NCBI GenBank assembly: GCA_964426675.1
Contig: CAYRRM010000093.1
Span: 1 to 5,162, forward strand
Length of the DNA stretch: 5,162 nucleotides
From: DYMC01 sp035406705
GTDB taxonomy: Bacteria; Verrucomicrobiota; Lentisphaeria; Victivallales; GWF2-50-93
Direction of reading: 5' to 3'
Shown: positions 1-5,160 of the stretch, one piece after another
How positions within the stretch are numbered: position 1 is the stretch's first letter
Layout: each line of letters opens with the position of its first letter
Program-made: the position numbers and the translations under genes
Notes under the pieces: generated by a model
Seen by the model: only the letters and a program-made list of their open reading frames with translations
Told to the model about the DNA's origin: nothing
Databases searched by the model: none

Positions 1-124
1 TGTAATATTCAATACGCTTTTTTGCCGCATACTCTCCTTCCATATTCAGAAACACACTTTTATAAAAGTTTTCCTGCTCATGTTGGGGCATATTCAAAAA
101 CGCGTCAATAAAAAATCTTTCCAT
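1..124 (-). CDS. 5' end of an unrecognised protein gene, cut by the window edge
   Basis: An open frame of 41 codons starts at ATG 124-122 and runs off the left edge, so the C-terminus is unseen. The start is well supported: GGAG (131-134 on the complement) lies 6 bases upstream, and a good promoter lies 33-61 bases upstream. The visible protein begins MERFFIDAFLNMPQHEQENF and continues to residues KKRIEYY. It is soluble-looking, rich in aromatic and charged residues, with no signal peptide or membrane segment. I do not recognise the family and assign no function. It is transcribed divergently from the decarboxylase gene and shares its intergenic control region, so the two could be co-regulated. 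That the frame is coding is fairly safe because start, SD and promoter agree. Confidence 0.6.
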   Translation of the reverse strand, partial: MERFFIDAFLNMPQHEQENFYKSVFLNMEGEYAAKKRIEYY

Positions 125-156
125 GTTTTTCTCCGTTTGAAATAAACCCTGTTAAG

Positions 157-185
157 ATTATACCAGATTCTTTTTCTAATCTGAA
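157..185 (-). promoter_or_regulatory. Sigma70-type promoter with extended -10 for the left gene
   Basis: On the minus strand, -35 TTCAGA (185-180) is separated by 17 bases from a perfect -10 TATAAT (162-157). The -10 is preceded by TGG, giving the extended -10 form TGnTATAAT. The start of transcription would be near 150, leaving a leader of about 25 bases that contains the GGAG ribosome binding site. The -35 matches 4 of 6 consensus bases. The -35 edge overlaps the left arm of the inverted repeat at 184-196. Confidence 0.6.
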
Positions 186-272
186 CTTTTCCACTGGTGC
201 CTATTTTCCATAAAAACAGCAAAGTTTGAAATCATCGGCTAAAACATAGAAAGTCACTTCAGTGGAAAAGTT
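184..272. repeat. 13-base perfect inverted repeat flanking the divergent promoters
   Basis: AACTTTTCCACTG at 184-196 is exactly repeated in inverse orientation as CAGTGGAAAAGTT at 260-272, with 63 bases between. Similarity continues imperfectly outward: the stretch 168-183 resembles the complement of 273-288, both having TTTTC and ATCT blocks. It also continues inward, where GTG at 197-199 matches CAC at 255-257 in the opposite arm. The right arm contains its own small palindrome, CACT-TC-AGTG (255-264). The arms sit at mirror positions relative to the two promoters. The repeat may be paired binding sites for one regulator, a long RNA hairpin, or the terminal repeats of a small degraded MITE-like element. 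No clear target-site duplication is visible. Confidence 0.7.
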
Positions 273-299
273 GAAAGATGAAAAGAGAAAAATTAAAAT
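271..299 (+). promoter_or_regulatory. Sigma70-type promoter for the decarboxylase gene
   Basis: -35 TTGAAA (271-276), a 17-base spacer, then -10 TAAAAT (294-299), each matching 5 of 6 consensus bases. The predicted transcription start near 306 gives a leader of about 46 bases before GTG 353, but only about 11 bases before the upstream TTG at 317. It therefore also supports the later start codon. The region is very A-rich, so chance matches are possible, but the spacing is exact and orientation and distance fit. Confidence 0.5.
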
Positions 300-342
300 A
301 AAAATACAGTTAATAATTGACGCAATGTACATTTAACAAAAA

Positions 343-347
343 AGGGG
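343..347 (+). promoter_or_regulatory. Ribosome binding site that decides the decarboxylase start
   Basis: AGGGG lies 5 bases before GTG 353. No comparable purine-rich site precedes the in-frame TTG at 317. The GTG is therefore chosen as the start. Confidence 0.65.
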
Positions 348-352
348 CGAAC

Positions 353-1642
353 GTGAAAGAACGGGAAAATTTTGTTACTGAAGATGCAAAGTCCTTTGGC
401 AGGTTATTTAATACACCACTAATTGAACTGATGAAGATGAGTAAAGAGAAACTTCTTCTCTTACACGCAGAAGCTGGCACCATCCCCTATGATAAACTAA
501 CCAGATTTGTCAAAGACATGCTAAACATTAAAAACCATGCAGTGGGCTATCCTCTCAACCAAACCTTTGAACTTCGAGATTTTTACAGATGGTTCCTTGA
601 ATCAGGGCTTTGTGATATCCATTTGAATAATGTAGGCAATCCAAGAAAAGAAAGCATACTTCCATTCAATACACATAAATTTGAAAATGATGTCATTGAT
701 TACTTCGCTTATCTTTTGGGTTTTGATAAAGATGACTACTGGGGGATTGTGACTCATAGCGGCACAGACGGCAACATGCATGCTATGTATTTTGGCGTAA
801 ACTACCTCAAATCAAAAATTGGGTCAAAAAATCTCCCGGTTGTTTATGTTTCAGAAGAAGCCCATTATTCAATCAAGAGAATTGCTGATGTTATGAACCT
901 TGAAATAAAACTTATTCCTGGCCTTCCCATGGGGCAGATGGATATCAATGTTTTTGAAAAAGTACTTGACCCATTAAAACCTGCTCTGGTTGTGATAGCC
1001 ATTGGAACCACATTCAAAGGTGCCATAGATGACCACAAGTCGATTTTAGAGATTATTGAAAGAAAAAAGCCACCTGCCTATTACATTATGCTTGATGCTG
1101 CTCTTTTTGGTGGATATCTTCCTTTTACAAAACATAGAGACATCATCAATAGAAAGAAAATCTTTTATCACTCCATAGCAGTAAGCGGACATAAATTTTT
1201 TGGCTCTGACGAACCCATGGGAATCTTCATAACAGGAAAAGAGGTCTTTGACGCACAAAATCCGTTTAAGGTCGGCTATTTAAATGATGCGGTTCCAACG
1301 ATTACCTGTTCTCGTTCTGCTCTGGGCGCATTAAAATTCTGGTGGCAACTTACAAGAAATGGCGAGAAAGAATATGAAAGACAGGCGTCTCACATACTTG
1401 AAACTGCTCAATACCTTAAAAGAAAACTTGATGAGTTGAATTATCCTGTGTGGTTAAATCCCATGTCAAATACTGTATTTTTCAAGCGCCCTGTTGATTG
1501 GATTATGAAAAAGTGGGACCTTGCGCCTGAATATGATGAAAGATTTGGTGGGCCGCTTGCCCATGAAATTATCATGCAACATGAAAACAAAAAAACAGTG
1601 GATGAATTTATTGCTGATATGAAAAAGATACTTGGGAAATAA
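353..1642 (+). CDS. PLP-dependent group II decarboxylase, histidine decarboxylase-like
   Basis: Predicted cytosolic 429-residue amino-acid decarboxylase using pyridoxal phosphate, of the group II family (PF00282). Numbering from GTG 353, the family landmarks occur in order: HSGTDGN at 135-141, where T-x-G-N binds the cofactor phosphate; AHYS with His171, which stacks on the PLP ring; GTTFKGAIDD at 218-227; LDAALFGG with Asp248, which pairs with the pyridine nitrogen; SGHKF with Lys281, the Schiff-base lysine; and SRSALG and NPMSNTVFF toward the C-terminus. The IGTT-GAIDD, SGHK and SNTV blocks are closest to PLP-type histidine decarboxylases (Morganella hdc type, about 378 residues) and the related plant serine decarboxylases. 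This protein is about 50 residues longer, mainly at the N-terminus. The substrate cannot be fixed by eye; histidine to histamine is likeliest. No histidine/histamine antiporter gene is adjacent. An in-frame TTG at 317 would add 12 residues but lacks an SD. The frame is intact, and no clear terminator follows. Confidence 0.88.
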   Translation: MKERENFVTEDAKSFGRLFNTPLIELMKMSKEKLLLLHAEAGTIPYDKLTRFVKDMLNIKNHAVGYPLNQTFELRDFYRWFLESGLCDIHLNNVGNPRKESILPFNTHKFENDVIDYFAYLLGFDKDDYWGIVTHSGTDGNMHAMYFGVNYLKSKIGSKNLPVVYVSEEAHYSIKRIADVMNLEIKLIPGLPMGQMDINVFEKVLDPLKPALVVIAIGTTFKGAIDDHKSILEIIERKKPPAYYIMLDAALFGGYLPFTKHRDIINRKKIFYHSIAVSGHKFFGSDEPMGIFITGKEVFDAQNPFKVGYLNDAVPTITCSRSALGALKFWWQLTRNGEKEYERQASHILETAQYLKRKLDELNYPVWLNPMSNTVFFKRPVDWIMKKWDLAPEYDERFGGPLAHEIIMQHENKKTVDEFIADMKKILGK

Positions 1643-1659
1643 TAGGTTACATCATTGGA

Positions 1660-1883
1660 AAAAGTATGTGCTTTATTGAAGATTTTTCTGATAGGCTGAT
1701 GATTGGTTCAGACAAGGTGGGACATTGGGATACCTATCAAGAAGAAATTATAAAATATTACCGCCCCTGGATTTATTGAAATCTTCTACTGCAGAGAAGA
1801 TTGCCAGAGGTAATATCTTGAGAATTTTAGGACAGTCATTGAAATCCAAATCTCTCACCAATAAGAATGAAAGAAAGAATTAA
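1660..1883 (+). pseudogene. C-terminal remnant of an amidohydrolase (Amidohydro_2-like), truncated and frameshifted
   Basis: The region holds the last 60-70 residues of a TIM-barrel metal-dependent hydrolase in two frames. Frame one (from about 1666) reads FIEDFSDRLMIGSD, then GHWDTYQEEIIKYYR, and meets TGA at 1777-1779. The second frame, from about 1764, reads LDLLKSSTAEKIARGNILRI and ends at TAA 1881-1883. Together they rebuild the typical family ending: the GSD on strand 8 that supplies a metal-binding Asp, the GHWDTY block, and the closing IARGN motif. Loss of one base near the CCCC run at 1764-1767 explains the break. The first roughly 250 residues are absent; the sequence upstream is the end of the decarboxylase gene in another frame. 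The remnant cannot fold into an enzyme. An 8-base hairpin (1780-1787/1795-1802) lies inside it without a T-tract. The similarity judgement comes from remembered family motifs. Confidence 0.75.
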
Positions 1884-3081
1884 GTCCATTGATTTGCTTC
1901 GTGGAATTGTAATGGTTATTATGGTTCTTGACCATACAGGAGATTTTGTTACTGTTGGCTATCGATCAGCGACTGATTTACAAATTACTACTTTTCCTCT
2001 TTTTATGACAAGATGGATTACTCACTTTTGCGCTCCAGTGTTCGTTTTTCTTGCAGGTCTGGCAGCATATTTACAACTTCAAAGAGGAAAAACAAAATTA
2101 GAACTTACAAAATTTCTTATAACTCGTGGGCTCTGGTTGATTTTTCTTGAAATTACATGGGTTAACTTTTTTATATTTCTTCCTCTTAAACACGGAATGA
2201 TTTTATTGGATTTTCTGTGGTTGCAGGTTATCTGGGCTATCGGAGTATCCATGATTTTTCTTGCAGGGCTTATTCATTTGCCTTTTAGATGGATTTCAGG
2301 AATAGGTTTAGGTATGATTCTTTTCCACAACTTATCAGACCATATTAATTTCAACCCTAACAATCATATTGTTAATTCCTTGTGGTTAATTTTACATAAA
2401 CCAGGAATGTTTCATTTATTTGAGCAGAATGGACCTTCAATTTTTGTTCTTTATCCACTCATTCCATGGATAGGGGTGATGGCAGCTGGATATACCTTTG
2501 GTGTTTTTTACGGAATGGAAGCAGAAAAACGGCGGAAGTATTTACTGATGATTGGAGCAATTACTTCATTTTTATTTCTGGTTTTGAGATTTGCTAATTT
2601 TTATGGAGACCCTTCAAAATGGACAGTTCAGAATACAGCTCTTTTTACAATACTTTCCTTCTTAAACACAACAAAGTATCCTCCGTCGCTCTTGTTTCTA
2701 TTGATGACATTAGGACCTGCAATTTTGTTGCTATGCTGGTTAGAAAAAATACCAGAACCTGAAGGAAGAGGAGTTTTTTACTCAAAAATTTACAATGCTA
2801 TGTTAACTTTTGGTCGTGTACCACTATTTTTTTATCTCCTCCAATGGCCTGTTGTCCACATTAATTCAATTCTGTTATATTTACTTGCAGGAAAACCAGT
2901 ACAACATTTATTCATGAACCCTGCTTTATTTTTTGACAGAAATATTACAGAAATCGCAGGATTTTGTCCTGCCTGGACTTATATTATGTGGATTTTAAAT
3001 ATATTGGTCCTTTATCTACCATGTAAATGGTATGCTGGTGTCAAAAAAAGATATAACAGATGGTTTCTTGCCTATATTTAG
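1867..3081 (+). CDS. DUF1624 / heparan-alpha-glucosaminide N-acetyltransferase-like membrane protein
   Basis: Complete 404-residue integral membrane protein with about ten hydrophobic segments (roughly 8-24, 50-70, 84-106, 110-136, 140-158, 190-216, 224-242, 270-291, 308-334 and 368-386). Family signatures are RIKSIDLLRGIVMV at 4-17, LDHTGDF at 21-27, THFCAPVFVFLAG at 52-64, NTTKYPPSLLFLLMTLGP at 267-284, GRVPLFFYLLQW at 316-327, and the C-terminal CKWYAGVKKR. These fit the DUF1624/HGSNAT group (PF07786, COG3503), members of which are thought to move acetyl groups across a membrane onto sugars. The bacterial substrate is generally unknown, so an acyltransferase role in envelope glycan modification is inference. 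ATG 1867 is the right start because the conserved R-x-x-SID block follows at once, yet no Shine-Dalgarno precedes it. It overlaps the amidohydrolase remnant's stop by 17 bases, suggesting former translational coupling. Whether it is still well translated is uncertain. Confidence 0.88.
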   Translation: MKERIKSIDLLRGIVMVIMVLDHTGDFVTVGYRSATDLQITTFPLFMTRWITHFCAPVFVFLAGLAAYLQLQRGKTKLELTKFLITRGLWLIFLEITWVNFFIFLPLKHGMILLDFLWLQVIWAIGVSMIFLAGLIHLPFRWISGIGLGMILFHNLSDHINFNPNNHIVNSLWLILHKPGMFHLFEQNGPSIFVLYPLIPWIGVMAAGYTFGVFYGMEAEKRRKYLLMIGAITSFLFLVLRFANFYGDPSKWTVQNTALFTILSFLNTTKYPPSLLFLLMTLGPAILLLCWLEKIPEPEGRGVFYSKIYNAMLTFGRVPLFFYLLQWPVVHINSILLYLLAGKPVQHLFMNPALFFDRNITEIAGFCPAWTYIMWILNILVLYLPCKWYAGVKKRYNRWFLAYI

Positions 3082-3091
3082 CCTGGAAATT

Positions 3092-3151
3092 AAAAAATAA
3101 AAAATCCTGCAAACATCTCCTTAAAGGTGAAAGAACGGTATTATAGCAGGA
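3092..3151 (-). terminator. Possible rho-independent terminator after the lipoprotein gene
   Basis: On the minus strand, TCCTGC (3151-3146) can pair with GCAGGA (3110-3105), followed at once by TTTTTTATTTTTT. The loop is long (35 bases) but contains a second small hairpin, CCTT-T-AAGG (around 3119-3127). Orientation and place suit termination of the minus-strand lipoprotein transcript, 15 bases after its stop. On the plus strand no T-run follows, so it would not obviously terminate the DUF1624 transcript. The stem is short, hence modest confidence. Confidence 0.4.
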
Positions 3152-3165
3152 CAGAAAGAATAATT

Positions 3166-3594
3166 TCATTGTTGTGTGCCCTCCACGGTGAAACAGGTCT
3201 CATTCCGGTCAAAAACATCTGGATTTTCTATATCATATATTCTTATCCTTACGGCATCTGACTTTGATATTCCAAAGCCAGTAATAAATCCCTCTGGAAT
3301 TTTCCATAAATATTTTCCATTTTTCGCATCGATACCAAAAGCGAGATGTCCCCTATCGTGTCCACCAGTAAATACTTGAATGCTTATTTTTTTAACTCCA
3401 GAGGACTTCCACTTAATCTCATATGATGAACCTTCTCTCCATGTTTCCCCTCCAGCAGGCGACATTAGTTTTAAATATGGCTTTTCTTTTATTCTTTTGT
3501 TTTCTTCAATGATACCTTTTTTGCAGGTCAAGCACCCGGTACCTGCTATACCAATAACAAGTATAAGCGCAATTATAATACAATGTTTCATCAT
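3166..3594 (-). CDS. Small lipoprotein with Kre9/KNH-like Ig-fold domain
   Basis: Predicted 142-residue exported lipoprotein. It begins MMKHCIIIALILVIGIAGTG followed by Cys21, a basic n-region and hydrophobic core ending in a cysteine. The -3 residue is Gly rather than Leu, so the lipobox is loose. After a charged linker (about 22-37), residues 39-138 match the Kre9/KNH-like domain (PF10342): the opening SPAGGETWREGSSYEIKW, a middle KKISIQVFTGG strand, KYLWKIPEGF, and the closing VRIRIYDIENPDVFDRNETC. In that family the block is an Ig-like beta sandwich found on surface and secreted proteins, usually repeated or joined to other domains. Here it stands alone, so binding rather than catalysis is inferred. 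The ATG at 3594 has GGGAG (3607-3603) 8 bases upstream; the next ATG (3591) has GGAG 4 bases upstream. The earlier ATG at 3609 has no SD. It lies 25 bases after the PLD-like gene and is probably cotranscribed. Confidence 0.75.
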   Translation of the reverse strand: MMKHCIIIALILVIGIAGTGCLTCKKGIIEENKRIKEKPYLKLMSPAGGETWREGSSYEIKWKSSGVKKISIQVFTGGHDRGHLAFGIDAKNGKYLWKIPEGFITGFGISKSDAVRIRIYDIENPDVFDRNETCFTVEGTQQ

Positions 3595-3619
3595 GCTCCT
3601 TTCTCCCATGTATCAAAAA

Positions 3620-4663
3620 TCAATCGTATTGACATTTGTCCCAATCGGTTTCAAAAACACTATGTAACCGATTGAGTATATCTGTTTTATTTACAATAAT
3701 TCCCAATTCACGGTTTTTATCAAGGGATGTTGAAGAAAAATTTTCAGAGCCAACAAACGCCTTTGCATTACTGGTACCATAATCAACTAAAACCATTTTT
3801 GCATGGCAATAAAGATAATCATTTGTCGGCATATATTTTGCTTTCACCCCGTGTTGATTGAGATATTTACGATTGTTTTTATTTTTGTCATATCCACCCT
3901 CTATCATCTGGGCAGAGATAATCCGTACATTCACTCCTGATTTGGCTTTCATAATCAGAGCATCCAGACATTGTTTATCTTCCAGCTCCTCATTATAGAT
4001 TTCAAGAGATACATTCGCACTCTGAATGAGAGAAAGTATCTTTCTTCGGGAATTGTTATTGCTCCAGACCAGTGAGGTAACCTTCGGTATGACTTTTTTA
4101 TAAAACCAGTCAGCATCAAAAACTCTGGAAATTTCACTGACTTCACCCTTATCATTTGTGATGATACCAAAATCCCTGGTATTTGTAAAATAGTTTGGAC
4201 GTAAATTAAAAGTCATAATGATGGATTGTCTTCGGTCAATAGTAAATGTTTTCTGATGAGTTACAGCAAAATCAGAAGATGCACATCTTGTAAAAATACC
4301 TGCTGATTCGAGGCCAGCCATAGTTTTTAACACAAACTCTTTTTCATGATCAAGAAATGAGTAGTAGTTGTAAAGGACTCTGACTTTTACACCAGCAGCG
4401 CTGGCGGACTTAAGAGCGTTTTCAACCACTGGATCATTCAAGGAATAGATAGTAAGGTCGATTGACTTTTTCGCACTATTAATGCCGTTTATTACTGGAG
4501 TTTTTCCATCATCTGGCTCTACAATAAGAATATGGGTATTTGCATTTTGGAGTGTGCTGTTTTCGTTGTTTTTAATACTGGCGTTAACAGTAAAAAATAC
4601 TGCAATAAGAACGCAAAGTCCAGTCAATACAACTTTTAATTGTGAGTAAGGTTTAATAATCAT
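3620..4663 (-). CDS. Exported phospholipase D-like protein with two HKD motifs
   Basis: A 347-residue PLD-superfamily protein (PLDc_2 type). Residues 1-28 form a signal peptide: Lys4 and Lys10, a hydrophobic core 11-25, and a likely cleavage after Val-Asn-Ala28. Two catalytic motifs are intact: HQKTFTID (His136, Lys138, Asp143) and HAKMVLVD (His287, Lys289, Asp294), so one chain can supply a complete active site. The second is followed by the usual GSENFSS (305-311). The first is followed by MTFN (150-153) instead of GSxN, which I recall from a PLD subfamily that also has the RDFGII that follows. Such enzymes cut phosphodiester bonds in phospholipids or nucleic acids; which one is not decided by sequence, but export points to an envelope or extracellular substrate. 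Start ATG 4663-4661 overlaps the stop of the HEPN remnant by 4 bases (ATGA) and has only weak SD-like GGA/GGGG upstream. The lipoprotein gene follows after 25 bases. Confidence 0.85.
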   Translation of the reverse strand: MIIKPYSQLKVVLTGLCVLIAVFFTVNASIKNNENSTLQNANTHILIVEPDDGKTPVINGINSAKKSIDLTIYSLNDPVVENALKSASAAGVKVRVLYNYYSFLDHEKEFVLKTMAGLESAGIFTRCASSDFAVTHQKTFTIDRRQSIIMTFNLRPNYFTNTRDFGIITNDKGEVSEISRVFDADWFYKKVIPKVTSLVWSNNNSRRKILSLIQSANVSLEIYNEELEDKQCLDALIMKAKSGVNVRIISAQMIEGGYDKNKNNRKYLNQHGVKAKYMPTNDYLYCHAKMVLVDYGTSNAKAFVGSENFSSTSLDKNRELGIIVNKTDILNRLHSVFETDWDKCQYD

Positions 4664-4812
4664 ATTCCAATTACCCCAATTTCTCTCACCACAGCGCTCT
4701 TTGTCTTCTCGTCCCTCATAAATTCATCAAAACTCATCCCCTATACAAAACTCTCAATCTTATCTATGGAGTTTAGAATATCTTTTAAAAAAAGGTTGTA
4801 ATCTCTTTTCAT
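4660..4812 (-). pseudogene. HEPN (DUF86 / HepT-like) toxin remnant, stop-interrupted and 3'-truncated
   Basis: From ATG 4812 the frame reads MKRDYNLFLKDILNSIDKIE then SFV, meets TAG at 4743-4741 (codon 24), and continues in the same frame as GMSFDEFMRDEKTKSAVVRE and IGVIGI to TGA at 4662-4660. This is the start of a DUF86/HEPN protein: the DY-LFL-DIL-SI-KIE helix, the GMSF-EF turn and the K-x-x-AVVR helix. HEPN toxins are RNases (or targets of AMPylation by MntA) of about 110-140 residues whose R-x4-6-H active site is in the C-terminal half. Here similarity stops after about 49 codons, exactly where the PLD-like gene begins, so the catalytic part is missing and no toxin can be made. The start overlaps the nucleotidyltransferase stop by 4 bases (ATGA), the usual coupling in MNT-HEPN pairs. 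The identification is from remembered family patterns, but the gene order agrees. Confidence 0.78.
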
Positions 4813-5101
4813 ATTTCTATTGCATCCATCAAAATACTGTCTCGTAATTCGGTGCGCAGTGCTGGTTTGGGAACCAAATCTACTTTGATTCCCAGCACTT
4901 CCTCAAGATATCTTTCAATCTCAATGAATTTCAAAAGGTCAGGAACTTCATAAAAATCAACAGGGATGTCAACATCGCTTCCCTTTTTCTGCTCACCCCT
5001 TACATATGAGCCGAAGATCATTATCTCTTTTATTCTGTATTTTTTTCAAGTTCCCTCTTATGAGACCTTAGAGTTTCTGTTATCTCCCTCAATGTCTTCA
5101 C
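4809..5101 (-). pseudogene. MNT-family minimal nucleotidyltransferase (MntA-like antitoxin), frameshifted
   Basis: Allowing one frame change, GTG 5101 to TGA 4811-4809 gives a 97-residue protein, the normal length for MNT proteins. The first frame reads VKTLREITETLRSHKRELEK and stops at TAA 5032-5030. The second frame carries IFGSYVRGEQKKGSDVDI: the GSYVRG motif (31-36 in the repaired numbering), the DVD metal-binding pair (Asp43, Asp45) and a likely third Asp75 in KVDLV. Adding a single A to the seven-A run (5046-5040) joins them as EKKYRIKEIMIFGSY. MNT proteins of MntA-HepT systems AMPylate and silence the HEPN toxin. The start is firm, since GGAGG lies 7 bases upstream. The downstream part also has its own ATG at 5021, but that begins inside strand 1 and lacks the N-terminal helix. 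Pro47 sits where aliphatic residues are usual. Alternatives to decay are slippage that restores the frame, or an assembly error. Confidence 0.78.
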
Positions 5102-5160
5102 TTTTCTTCCTCCATTAAATCTTTAGAATTATGAATATTCAGCAATCTCTTTCTTGTAAT
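5098..5160 (-). CDS. Possible C-terminal end of an upstream gene, cut by the window edge
   Basis: A frame open from the right edge reads ITRKRLLNIHNSKDLMEEEK and ends at TGA 5100-5098, overlapping the nucleotidyltransferase GTG start by 4 bases (GTGA). That overlap suggests a tightly packed gene ahead of it on the same strand. The stretch is only 20 codons, which could be open by chance. A competing frame (from 5161) ends DYKKEIAEYS at TAA 5131-5129 and would leave a 27-base gap. I do not recognise either ending. Confidence 0.35.
   Translation of the reverse strand: MTRKRLLNIHNSKDLMEEEK
5109..5113 (-). promoter_or_regulatory. Shine-Dalgarno of the nucleotidyltransferase gene
   Basis: GGAGG on the minus strand, 7 bases before GTG 5101. 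It fixes the true start of the MNT gene upstream of the frameshift and shows that the N-terminal segment belonged to a translated gene. Confidence 0.6.

Noticed and set aside
317..352. In-frame TTG start 12 codons ahead of GTG 353 for the decarboxylase
   Set aside because: It has no Shine-Dalgarno and lies only about 11 bases after the predicted transcription start. GTG 353 has AGGGG at 5 bases.
1046..1258. Minus-strand open frame of 70 codons inside the decarboxylase gene
   Set aside because: It lies wholly within a well-conserved gene on the other strand and shows no recognisable motif or start signal.
1780..1802. 8-base perfect hairpin (AATCTTCT / AGAAGATT, 7-base loop) as a terminator for the decarboxylase
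   Set aside because: No T-tract follows on either strand, and it lies in the coding sequence of the amidohydrolase remnant.
3595..3609. ATG at 3609 as the lipoprotein start
   Set aside because: It has no SD, and its extra residues GERS would put an acidic residue ahead of the signal peptide. ATG 3594 or 3591 with GGGAG/GGAG fits better.
3176..3667. Two plus-strand open frames opposite the lipoprotein gene
   Set aside because: They are antisense to a gene with a lipoprotein signal, SD and recognisable domain. Their translations look like antisense composition, with no family motif.
3955..4170. Minus-strand open frame of 71 codons within the PLD-like gene in another frame
   Set aside because: It is nested in a gene with both HKD motifs intact and has no independent signals.
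4660..5101. A working MntA-HepT toxin-antitoxin or a new three-gene defence module with the PLD-like gene
   Set aside because: The HEPN part lacks its catalytic half and has an internal stop, the MNT gene is frameshifted, and the PLD-like protein carries a signal peptide, so it would act outside the cytoplasm.
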